The notes beneath the pieces are model-generated. The model was not told where the DNA came from, ran no database searches, and worked only from the letters and a program-made list of their open reading frames with translations. A stretch of 64,000 nucleotides of DNA. Origin: Adiantum capillus-veneris (taxonomy: Eukaryota; Streptophyta; Polypodiopsida; Polypodiales; Pteridaceae). Made by a program: the position numbers and the translations under genes. Below are positions 35,601 to 47,500 of the stretch, piece by piece. The first letter of the stretch is position 1, and each line of letters begins with the position of its first letter. Location: contig CM043967.1 in assembly GCA_014529385.2 (NCBI GenBank), positions 4,647,001 to 4,711,000 of the forward strand, given 5' to 3'.

Positions 35601-38600
35601 CAAAGTATTGGATCATCACACAACACTAACACACAAGAAAGCTACTAGCCCACTACCCCCTCTACACACATGAGGGGAGCCTCTTGTAGATTTTATTTTT
35701 TTTGTGGTCCCATGGGTCATTTTGGCCCCCCGAGGACGTAAATACAACATCATCATCATCTCGATGGCGAGAGTGGTCTACTATTGATTGCACAATCTGG
35801 GACAAGAGGCTGAATGCAAATCTAATGGGCTATGTCGATGTCGACGGAGTGGACGACGAGGACGATGCTAAGGCTGAAAACTGAGTGCTTGATGAATCTG
35901 CGAGAGATCGAAGTGATCGGGCTGATCTGCTACTGTTTTGCTTGCTAAAGTGTCCGCTGAAATTGCTGCTTGCTGCTGCCAAAAAACGCTGTCCTTGGCT
36001 GAGTTTTCTGCTACAAAAACGCTGAATGCTGTAGCATGTGAAAACGCTGAATTGCCCGGCTGAAAACGCTGTACAGACTGGTTGAAAAACGCTAGGGGTT
36101 TTGGTTCAAAAAACGCTGAAGCTACTGCCTCTTTGCTGGCTGAAATCGCCCAAGGCCAGGCTGGGGTAGCTTGGGAAAAATGCTGGGATTGTTGGGGGAA
36201 AACGCCAAGGCTGAAGGTCTGAAAAAGCTGATGCTTGCTGGAGAGAAAACGCCAGCTTGGTTGGGGAGGTCTTGCTTGAGAAGGGTCTCCAGAGGCCTGC
36301 TGCACTTGAGTGCCTAATGCTCTCCTTCTTCTTCTGCCAAATAGTGCTAGCCTAGGTTTGCTTATACATTATTTTACCCAAATTGCCCTACTCAATTTCC
36401 AACAAAAGTCGCTTAAAATAATAAGTAAAAAATATCAAAAATAGGAAAAATAGGTTTAATGCATTGGAAAATGCTCTTGATGGTTTCTGTTGGATTCTGA
36501 TGGTAATGCTTTATGATCATGTTGTGTGCAACCGGAGGATATGCATCTAATCTAAGTGACTGGTCATGCACGGTCTGCGAACAGACTCACAAAAGTGCCA
36601 GATCACTTCCTATTCTAGACTGACTTGACTGACTGAACCCTGGTCATGTTGTAGCTTGTCCACGGACACATAGGGTTGGATGTGTCATGTGACCTCCCCT
36701 CCTTTTCAAAGTGAGGTACTGGTACCGAACTGTATGGCGTCGAGGGAGATCGCCAATAGCAACCGGAATCTTGGAAGGAACTCTTCGCCGGCCCACTTCA
36801 ATGTGTGGGTCGTGCGGTACTTGAACTTCATAAAGGTCTGCAACGCTTGCTTCTTTGGGCCGCGCCGAAAGCGACACAGAGTCATCTGTGGCTCCTTCGA
36901 TGCTTCAACTTCGTCCATAGTCATGCGTTTATCTTCTTCAAGAATCTCTGAGGCTGAAAATTCCTGAAACCACTTCCAACACAAAAACATGAACATACCC
37001 ATTCCATGTAAAGTGACTGGAAAAAATCTCGTCTTCTCTAAAGACTATGCATGCAATGTAGATGAACAAAGAGACGAAGTGCCAAACCGTTCATCAATCA
37101 CATGCAAACAATGAGATCGAATCTTGTGTTTCTGATCTAAATCAATCAATTGTGGCAAATCACAACGGAAATGCTCATGTTTGGTGCTCATACTTTCTTA
37201 TGCTCTTTCTATGAATGTGTCATGCCAAGGAAGAGACATGAAATGTGACTTCCTTGAATGCAAACATTTCATCTTTTCATGAACAATCCGCATACATCTG
37301 TGCTTATTCATGAGTGAAAGGTGCTCAACGTACAATATGTCATGCCAATGAAAAGGGATCACATAAAGATGTTGACTAAAATACAGGAAACGATCACGAA
37401 TAAATACTCGAACAATGCGTGCTGACGAATCATTCGAACACATAGTACTTGTAAGGGTTCTTTGGACCTAGGCTTGAGAGCCAAGATTGGTTCTTCGTGT
37501 TTGATCGAATCTTCCTGTGGGGGTTCTGGGGACCTCGACTCAAGAGCCAAGATCGGTTCTTCGTGATTGATCGAATTTGCAATGAGGTTAGCTGCACTAG
37601 AGAAAGTATCGACGAACACATCATCCTTGTGAACAATCACATCATCTTCAGGCAAATCATCATGCTTGTGAGAGATCACATCTCGATCATGAAAATCATC
37701 ATGCTTGTCATTATCATTCAAATCATCATGCTTATCATCATGCAAATCCTGTGTATCATGCTTTGGAGAAGATGAGACCGAGAGAGTCTCCTTCTCCTAA
37801 TTCCGTTCAATCTTCGCCTGCACATTAGAAATGAGAGATGGAGAATGAACAACTTGCTCTCCACGAATGACAATGGGAGAGTCGCTTTTGGCATTGAAAG
37901 TGAACGTATTTTCCGCCTTATCAATGAGAGGTTATGCTCACGAAACCATCGAATGCCCAAAATCATATCACATCCTGAGAGAGGAGAGACTAAAAATTTT
38001 CTACGGAAAGCAGCTTGTTGAACTGTAAACAACACATCAAGGCACTCCTTCGTGATGAGAGAGTCCATACCGAGACCGAGAGCGAAGCCAGAGACCTCAA
38101 GAGGAGATTTCTGACTAACCTCTAGGCGGCGGGCTCTCTCAACAAGAGAGGGACTAATCACATCATGCATACTGCCTGGGTCAAACAATATGACAAAACG
38201 CTACCCCGTCATATGACCATAACATTTAATGAGAGACTCATCAATGGGAGGGTCATGAGAAACTTGGGGCACACTCGTGTTGTCATTTATTGCATTGACA
38301 GAGGAAGTGGGTTCTATGGATTCTTTAGATTCATTAGAGTCGAACTTAGGACATGTTCTTTTTATGTGACACTTAATGTGACAATGAAAAAAAACGACCT
38401 TCCTTAGAATAAGTGCTTTGCTCTTCCGACGTGATGTATCCTCCTAAAATTCCTTGTGCTACCTTTTCATCTGGAGTGAGCTTAGGTTTAGCAATTGTGT
38501 TAGCTTTACCCTTAGGTTCACTTTGAGAGTTCTTTTGTGAGAGACTCTTGGAAGATTGGTTAGAAGAGTTACCGTTCTTACCATTCTTACCGTTCTGAGA

Positions 38601-41201
38601 GGTCTGAGAGGTTTGAGAGGTACTTGTCGAAGTCTTGTTTTCCTTAGGCTTTCCCTTGTTGTGCTTATCTCCTGTGCGAGAGCAATCGCTACTGCCTTCT
38701 TGATATCGATTGGATCGAGCACCTCGACATCATACTTGATATACTCGTCCAATTCATAAAGGAATGCTTCTTTGCGCTCATCATCCAACTTGCGTAATTG
38801 GGTGCCTAGCTGCAAAACACGATTAGAGAAAGACATAACGGGTATACCATTTTGCTTGAGAGCGCGCCCATTGTCCTTCAATCATGCAAGGTATTGAGGT
38901 GGCATAAACCCCGCCTTGAGCTTGTCTTGAAAATCAACCCAATTGAAGGAAAGGGGCGTGAATTCGTCGGTTTCCTCTAGGTGCGCGGCTAACTGTGCCT
39001 CTTGCCATGCGTGGTACCAATTGATTGCGATTGATGGCATCACCGGCAGGTACATAGCTGCCGTCAAAACCTTGCTATTTCCTGTCTTCTTAGTTGTCGC
39101 AAAGTAAGCATTAAATTGATGCAACCAAGAATGAATAACCGTAGCATCAATCTTACCATCATACTTACTGAACTGGATCTTCTCTGTGACTGGGATGTTG
39201 GAGTCCGAATCTCGGCTTGCGTCACTTGATGAACTACCAACATCTTTGGTTGGCTCGGACTTCGAGGCAAGAACCCGTCGAACCAATTCTTGAGTGCGGA
39301 GGTCCTTTTGAACCTCTTGATCGGCCTCGAAGGCCGCTCGTCTTGCTTCGGCTTCCAAGCGCATTTGCTCACGCTCAATAGCCGCTTTTCTGTCTGCTTT
39401 TCTTTCTTTGCGTTCATCGCGCTCGCATTCCCTGTCAATGCGAGTCGCTTCTGGTCGTGCCATCACGTCTATCATTGATTTTACCAAGGCCTCCATAGGA
39501 TTTGGTGCAATCCCTGGCGTAGATGGCAAAGGGGGAGGGTGAGGAAAACCTCCATGGTGAGGAAATTCTTCTTCACTACTTTCATGCCCATCACTCCATG
39601 CGAAGTATCCATTCCGCTTCGGGTGATGACTATGCACTGTGTTCTTTGGTTCTTAAGTTCACGAGGAACTTGGGTTCTTGTGGGTCTTGGGTTCTTGAGG
39701 GTCTTGAGATTCTTGGGGGTCTTGAGGTTCTTGGGTTCTTGAGCTCCTTGAGTTCTTGAGGTTCTTCTTTCGCTTGCAATCTGTGCTAGAGAAGGATTTT
39801 CTCTTCACCCGAGTTCTGCTCTTTTCCGCGGGCGCACCCCTTGGCGGCCTTGCGCTCACACCAAGGTTGCTTTTTCCCACCTCACGTCGATTGGCCGGCC
39901 GCTAAGTGCACGGTCCGCTCTCAGAAAGAGGCACAAGGGGAGGCTGGACAAGCCCTTCTTTCTTGGGTTTCCTGTCACTCTTCAAAAACACGATTAGGAA
40001 TCGACACACCTAAGTGGACTTGGGTTACGTGCGACCGCAACAAGCAAAAAAAATTATTATGTTCTTGTGGTTCTTTCCTCGAGTGATCAGAACACTTCCA
40101 AAGCTCTGATACCAATGTAAGGTGCAGCGGAAGTGAATGTTGAACTTTGCTCAAGATGAGTGCTCCAAACTGTGCTCAAGGTTCCTTTTTACTTATGGAA
40201 GGGAGAGCCTTCCGTTCTTAATGAGAGAATGCAATGGACAACTACAAAGTGAATGGACACTGTGAATGGACGTGCATGAGACTGAGAGATAGAGAATACA
40301 ACACGAGAGACGTTGTAAAACCCTCCTCCGAAGGCCCCACTCTCAATGGGGAGAGTGGTCTACTATTGATTGCACAATCTGGTACGATGCTGAATGCAAA
40401 CCTAATGGGCTATGTCGATCTCGACGGAGTGGACGACGAGGACGATGCTAAGGCTGAAAACTGAGTGCTTGATGAATCTGCGAGAGATCGAAGTCGTCGG
40501 GCTGATCTGCTACTGTTTTGCTTGCTAAAGTGCCCGCTGAAATTGCTGCTTGCTGCTGCCTAAAAACGCTGTCCTTGGCTGAGTTTTCTGCTACAAAAAC
40601 CCTGAATGCTGTAGCATGTGAAAATGCTGAATGGCCTGGCTGAAAAGGCTGTACAGACTGGCTGAAAAATGATGGCAGGTTGGCTGAAAAACGCTCGGGG
40701 TTTTGGTTCAAAAAACGCTGAAGGTACTGCCTCTTTGCTGGCTGAAATCGCCCAAGGCCAGGGCTGGGGTAGTGGGGGAAAACAAGGCTGAAGGTTTGGA
40801 AACGCTGATGCTTGCTGCCATGCTGGAGAGAAAACACCAGCTTGGTTGGGGAGGTCTTGCTTGAGAAGGGTCTCCAGAGGCCTGCTGCACTCGAGTGCCT
40901 GATGCTCTCCTTCTTCTTCTGCCAAATAGTGCTAGCTTAGGTTTGCTTATATCAAATTGCCCTACTCAGTTCCCAACAAAAGTCACCTAAAATAAGTGAA
41001 AAATGTCAAAAATAGGGAAAATAGGTTTAATGCATTGGAAAATGCTCTTGATGGATTCTGTTGGATTCTCTGATGGTAATGCTTATGATCATGCTGTGTG
41101 CAACCGCAGGATATGCATCTAATCTCAAGACTGACTTGTCTGACTGAACCCTGGTCATACTGTAGCTTGTCCACGGACACATGGGGTTTGATGTGTCACG
41201 T

Positions 41202-41237
<36 letters not shown>

Positions 41238-41479
41238 AAGAAGAAGAAGAAGAAGAAGATTTTAACGTCGTAGGAAACTATCTTAAGAGACATAAAAGAT
41301 CTATTCGACGAGGAGAGTTGAACTCGAGACCTCTTATTCAAGAGGGAAATGGCATAACCAATCTATCACACTTGGGTAATAGAAAGGCTATACCATTTTC
41401 CTCTTTTTTATTAGCACACACACACATACTCACACACACACTCGACAAGAAGAAGATTTTAACGTCGTAGGAAACTATC

Positions 41480-41570
<91 letters not shown>

Positions 41571-44500
41571 CCATGTGGTGGGCCTTGGACGCAGTTGAAT
41601 GATTTTCATTGCGACGAATGGCTCTCCATCTTAAGCACCCACCGTACTTTTTATGGTGGTCACTTAAGGTTTATAGAACCACAGGTGCTCTACTTGGCTG
41701 CCTTCACTTGATATCTGTTCCTGTCTTATGTCACTTGTGCTGCCTTCACTTGAGATCTGTTCCTGTCTTATGTCACTTGTGCTGCCTGTGATGGTTTCTT
41801 TCCTTTTGTTTTGTTTGATGTTCTTAAGCAGGTATTTTTCTTTGTTTCTCATGGTTTCTGTTTGTTTAGCTTGCTTGCTTGTATGTGCCTTATTTCTTTT
41901 GTGTGTGATGCTTGTACTTGTGGATATGTATGTGCTTGGGGTGAGTGTGTCTTGCATGATTGTTTGTGGTCGAGTTGTGTTGTGCGTGTATGTTTTCCTA
42001 TTCTGCCTGTTTACTGCTTGTTCTTTTTTCTTTTCCTCCTGTTTGATTCATGATTTAGGTTTGGAATTGGTTGGGTGGACGTGGGCTCGTTGATGTGTTG
42101 GGCAATTGTTGCCTCACCTTCAGATTGGCACAATATATTGCTTCTGCTTGTAGGTTAAAGAATGTCATAGCCCTGTTGATCATTGCCAGGGATAGCTAGA
42201 GGCTATCTCTCTCCCGGATTTTTGGTGCACGTCTTCTTGTTGTTGATGTCTCTTCTGTTGGGATGCGCCATTGCATATGGCCTTGGAGATTTGGAGTTGG
42301 CTATCATAGATTCTTTGGTGAAGTTTTGGGCCTCATCTCTCTTTCCTTCAACTCTCTGCTACTTTGTTGCGAGGCTATGACAACCACTAGCCTTAGTTGG
42401 TTCTTTCTCTTGATTTTTATTTAATTTTTGGGACCCTCTTTTTGAAGTCACAAATGGGTGGACATTTTATGGCCAGTGTGAAACGATTGATGGCCGAGAG
42501 TTTCACCCGCAACGGTGAAGGCCAGGTCGCCACAAGTTGGTCGGGCCAATCGGCACTGAAATTGATGTCACAAACTGATGACGTGGTTGGCCCCCGACAA
42601 TGACACGTGGCAGAGAGTAGCGAGACCGCCGCATAATATGCTAATAGGCTGGCGTGGCCATCTGTACACATTTCCGGGATTTTCGGCGGAAAAAGCGTGA
42701 CATGACACGTGGTAGTTGTATGGATTTCCATAAACTGTGTTGGCTGATTATGAAGCTAATGGAAATAACTGCTTTTGGGAACTATTGCTTTGATTTTGAA
42801 GCTTTTGGGGCTTTGCTTTTAGCATCCCTTGTAACCTTTATAATGAACCCAAAAGGGCTCACTCTGCAGAGCATTGGACGTAGAGTCGAGAGCGAGCACC
42901 TACGGGAGTTGTACTTTGCTCAAAGATTAATATAAAAAGAAATACCGAAAGGGGCGCCAATCTTTGGGGCCAATACCTCTTGGCACGGAACTACGTCGGG
43001 CCGTGTCGTCTTTTGTGAATTGTTTTAAAGTGAATCTCTGCCGTGTCACGGAAGAATCTTGACTTGGGGTGTCCAAGTTTGTTACAGTGGTATCAGAGCA
43101 CAAAAAAGGTTCTTCTTCTACGGAGGATCCGATCCTTTTTGCAACACATACAGATTTTGGGAAAAAATCTTCGTGTCCCGACCCCGGACTTATTATCCAC
43201 TCCCACCCTTCATACATCGCGCATCGGGCACGCTCCCGTCTTCATCGCTCTGTCTTACAGGGCATAAAGCCATAAAGAATCCCAGATTACACAAGGGTTC
43301 TCGTGAAGAATCTGACAGAGATGACACCTCTCAGTGGGAAGGCAAGGAAAAGTTGAAGATCCGGCACGGGAACTGAAGAAAAGAATATAGATTTGGGCAA
43401 ATTTTTTTTTGGACAAGTTTGCCAAAAAGGAGTACAAACGTCAGCTGTAGATTGGCATATCTGTGAACAGATTGATTGAGTACTCCAAGGACCCAAGATG
43501 GGCAAAACACCTGATTGATAAGATTTATTCGAGATGGCTTGTGGCCATTGCTTCTCCTCTCAGGTGGGGAGGAAAGCCAAAAAGACAGATGAGTGCAGAA
43601 AAGCGGAACCTGCACTTGCAGAAAGACATGGACAAGCACTCTTGAAAAGAAGCACTTCTACAGAGCCAACCAATATGACTTCCTCGAAGCCAAGAGCAAG
43701 AAAACAAAAGAATTTAAAGAAGGTAGACAATCGATTCAATTTGAATCCTTTTCTGGGTTCCCAGATGCTCCCAGGGCTTTGGCCTTCATTCAGCTGTTTG
43801 ACATAGCCTTCTCTAAAGGGAAATACTCGAACATGGTGGTCCACTCTTCTTCTGAGGCAGGAAGCTGCAGTTAAATGGTTGAAATATGAACTAGATATAC
43901 AAACAGCTTGGAATCATCTTCGGATGACCAAGGGAGCTTCTCTAGATGCTTATTGCGAGAAATTTTGGAACTCTTTCTTACCGACTTCTTCATTTAAGAA
44001 GGTCTCGTTTAAGCAACAGATTGAACGGTTTTGCTGCGTACTTCCTACAGAGATCCGAGACTACTGCTTGGAACAAAAGTCGAATTCTATTCAAGAATTG
44101 ATGGGTCATGCGAAACGGGGTTTTGCGATACATTCCGGAAATTTGACTTACCCCACTAATTAGATCTTGACTCAGAGAACCCAACAAACCTCTCACAATG
44201 AAAGTAGAAAGAGAAAGAGTTCCGAGGACAAAGAAAAGAAAGCTACACGTCCCCGACAATCTTAGAGAAAGGGCTATCTATGTGAAAGAGGGGAAATGTT
44301 TTGGTTGTTGGGAATTTGGACACATCTCCGCAAAGTGCCCCAAAAAGGCACAGCAAGAACAAACTGAGGACATGCCAGAGAGTTCTAGAGCAGCAGAGGA
44401 ATGTGGCAGAAAAGGCAGATGAAAACAGAACCGGTACCACATTGCGTGGGGCTTTTGCCGCACTTAGGGCAAAGTGAAAGATCTGGAAGCCCTCATTTTC

Positions 44501-47500
44501 TTTGATGGAAGAGCCAACGCCAACTTCTGTTCACTTGAATTGGCGGCTCGATTTGGAATTATGCCCGACAGGCTGAGGCCACAGGTAGAGGGAGTTCTAG
44601 CGGCACCCGGACGGGATGTTGCCATTACACCGATCATTGGCAAACTTCATTTGCAATGTCAGGGGTGTTTAGGGCACAAGGACTTCTACGTAATGCCCTT
44701 AAAAGGTTGTGACGTCCTCCTCGAAATCCCTTGGTACCTCAAGAACAACGCTATGATTGACTATCGAGCTGAGAAAGCGACTTTGACAAATGAAGGGCTC
44801 AGAGATTGTACTTGATGAAATTCAGTTTCTTTACTCGATTTTCTGGAGAGAACTGAATGATGATTGAAGGTCGAATATGTTTTGACCTTGAAAAAGAACG
44901 CCAAGATTTTCTCCACACTCATGCCGATTGCTTTTCTGAGGGCTTGCCAGGCGAGTTGCCACCAACTCGTCCTGAAGATCATACCATTGATTTGATACCT
45001 GGAAGCACACCACCGAACCGGCCACCTTATTGTGTGAGCCGAGCCCAGAATGAAGAGATTATGAACCAAGTGAAAGACCTCTTGGAAAAAGGTCTTATCC
45101 AGTCGATTACTTCACCTTACTGCTCTCCAGTGCTATTGATTTTGAAGAAAGACGGATCTTGGAGAATGTGCATTGATTATAAAGCTCTCAATAATATCAC
45201 CATCAAGAACAGATTTCCGATTTCGAGGATCAATGATATTCTTGACCGACTACAGGGATCCTCTTGTTTCAGCAGGATCGATTTGAAAAGCGGGTATCAT
45301 CAGATCCGAATCGCGCCGAGAGATGTCTACAAGACAGATTTTCGGACGAGCTTTTGTTTTATGAATTTTTGGTGATGCCTTTGGGCCTAACCAATGCTCC
45401 AGCGACCTTTAACAGGACGATGGACAGGATTTTCAGAGAGTACAGATCTTTTGTTGGAACTTTCTTTGATGACATTATAGTCTTCTCCAAGGATGACGCA
45501 GAACATAGAGAACATCTGCTATAGGTCTTTCCGGCATTGGGAGATCACTCACAAGTTGTTGATCAATGCAAAGAAGAGTGAATTTTTCTTATCAGAGATA
45601 CACTTTTTGGGACACGTCGTCTCCGTAGCGGGAGTGCAGGTGGACCTGGCCAAGATTGAGACTATACGTGATTGGTCGATCCATGAAGTTAGAAGCTTCT
45701 TGGGCTTATGTTCTTACTATCGGCGGTTCATTAGAAAGTTTGCAGAGGTTGCTTCCCCTTTGCATCTCTTAACACACAAGGAGTCCCTTTCTCGTGGGAT
45801 CTACAGAGGTGATTGCCTTTCAGCCTTTGAAAGAGAAATTGACTACGGGACTAGTTTTGACTTTACCGGATTTGCAAAAGTCATTCAAAGTATATTGTGA
45901 TGCTTGTGGTCGTAGTCTGGGTGCAGTCTTAATGCAAGAGCTTTTGGCGGTTATCCATGCTCTTACTCAGTGGCAACATTACCTACTCGGAGTCGATTTT
46001 ACGGTCTTCACTGATCATTAGAATTTACGCTACTTCTTGTCACAGAAGCAGCTATCGAAAAAGCAGATGCGGTGGGTTAACATCTTGTCACAGTTTCACT
46101 TCCAGATTGTCCATGCACAGGGACAAAAGAACTTAGTGGCAGATGCTTTGTCTCGGAAGCCGTTGGTATTGGCTATTTCCGCGATCCATCATAGAAGCTT
46201 CGAGGACATGGTCGATTAGTACGCCACCGATCCAAATTTTTCAAATGTATTCAGTCGAAGAGAGAATGGGGAGATAGTAGCGGGATATGCGGGATATTCC
46301 ATACAGGATGGCTACTTGATGAAGAAAACGATGTTGTGCGTTACACAGCCGTTGAGGGAAAAGGTTCTAAATGAATGTTACTCTCCACCATCTATGGGTC
46401 ACCGCGGCATTGATACCACCTTGAAAGGTGTGGAGTGATACTTCTTTTGGGGAGAGTTTAAATTAGTTCAATCGCTCTAGACCAAAGAGTGTTGGTGCGT
46501 TTGGCGTAAAGGTGTGGAGTGATACTTCTTTTGGCCGAGACTCAAGGAGGACGTGGACGATTTTGTACGCAGTTGCTTGGTATGTCAGAAGGTCAAGTTT
46601 GACAGGCATAAAGCACAGGGATTGTTACAGCCTTTACCCATTCCCACCCGCCCCTGGGAAAGTATTGCTATGGATTTCATTTTTGATCTCCCGAAGACAT
46701 AGAGTGGACACGATGGTATCTAGACTATTATTGACAGATTTAGCAAGCAAGCTCATTTCATTCCAGTGAAGAAAACAGTCAAGCCGGATCATTTAACGAG
46801 ACTGTTCATTGCCACGATATTCAGATTACATGGCATGCCTAGGACAATAGTCTCTGATAGAGATTCCCGATTCACGAGTTTGTTTTGGAAGGCTATTTGG
46901 GAGAACATCGACACACGATTGCAGTTCTCGTCATCTTTCCACCCGCAGGCAGATGGGCAATCTGAGATTGTAAATTCAGTTGTGTTGGATTTATTGAACT
47001 CTTACATTTCTGATCAGAAGACTCACTGGGAAAAGTTTTTGCCCTTGGTGGAATTTGCCTAGAATAACACGATCCACTCTTCGACGGGGAAGGCGCCATT
47101 TGAGATTATTGAATACGAAGGTTCCGCCCTTCCTAAGCACGAAAGATAAGATTTCAAAAGCCAACCAGTACACGTGGGACGTGGACACCGCTTTTGTCAA
47201 GGTCCGGAAGGCTTTAGAGAAATCTCAAGAAAGACATGAGAAGGCAACAGATCAACATCGTCGTGATTTGATATTAAAGGAGAACAATTGGGTGTTGTTA
47301 CGTTCTGAGAAGGCATGCCTAAGAAAACGAGAAGGAAAGGAGCAGCTTTTTCCAAAGCTTCACATGAGGTACTATGGACGTCCTTTAAAAGGCTTCAAGA
47401 GACTTACATGAAAACCATTGTGAATTCTCCACAAGTATCAGGCAGCTTCAGTCTAAAAGAGATTTGGAATGAATTTGAATGTGATTTGTCATGTGATGTC

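Larger units (their letters stand above)
32865..35764 (+). mobile_element. 5'-truncated LINE (non-LTR retrotransposon) in the G LTR
   Basis: A non-LTR element with endonuclease tail, reverse transcriptase and C-terminal zinc-knuckle-like segment. It ends in a short CATCATCATCATC tail rather than poly(A). The 5' end is cut within the endonuclease domain, the usual outcome of target-primed reverse transcription. It is the least decayed element in the window. No clear target-site duplication was found; a few bases of the LTR were lost at the insertion site. Confidence 0.85.
32642..36694 (-). mobile_element. Left (3') LTR of element G, split by a LINE
   Basis: LTR parts are 32642-32864 and about 35765-36694, together about 1.15 kb, matching the right LTR 40116-41205. 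Around the break the intact copies read GGCCCACTCTC..ATGGCGAGAGTGG; here ACTCTC(T) is missing and 2.9 kb of LINE lies in between. The AAAACGCT motif array is at about 35985-36245. Confidence 0.82.
32642..41205 (-). mobile_element. Non-autonomous LTR retrotransposon G (gag and protease only), minus strand
   Basis: Right LTR (5' on the minus strand) 40116-41205, primer-binding site 40115-40103, internal region 40102-36695, polypurine tract at about 36696-36706, left LTR (3') 32642-36694 interrupted by a LINE. LTRs start TGTCACRTG and end CTGCACCTTACA on the minus strand. Internal minus-strand frames encode gag, a damaged zinc knuckle and an aspartic protease; there is no RT, RNase H or integrase, so movement would need proteins from another element. 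No 5-bp duplication is visible: the left flank is GA repeat and the right flank CA repeat. Confidence 0.85.

Noticed and set aside
32859-35735. GGCCCCCCGA at both ends as target-site duplication of the LINE
   Set aside because: The second copy is followed by LINE tail sequence, not by the LTR continuation, so it is not a proper duplication.
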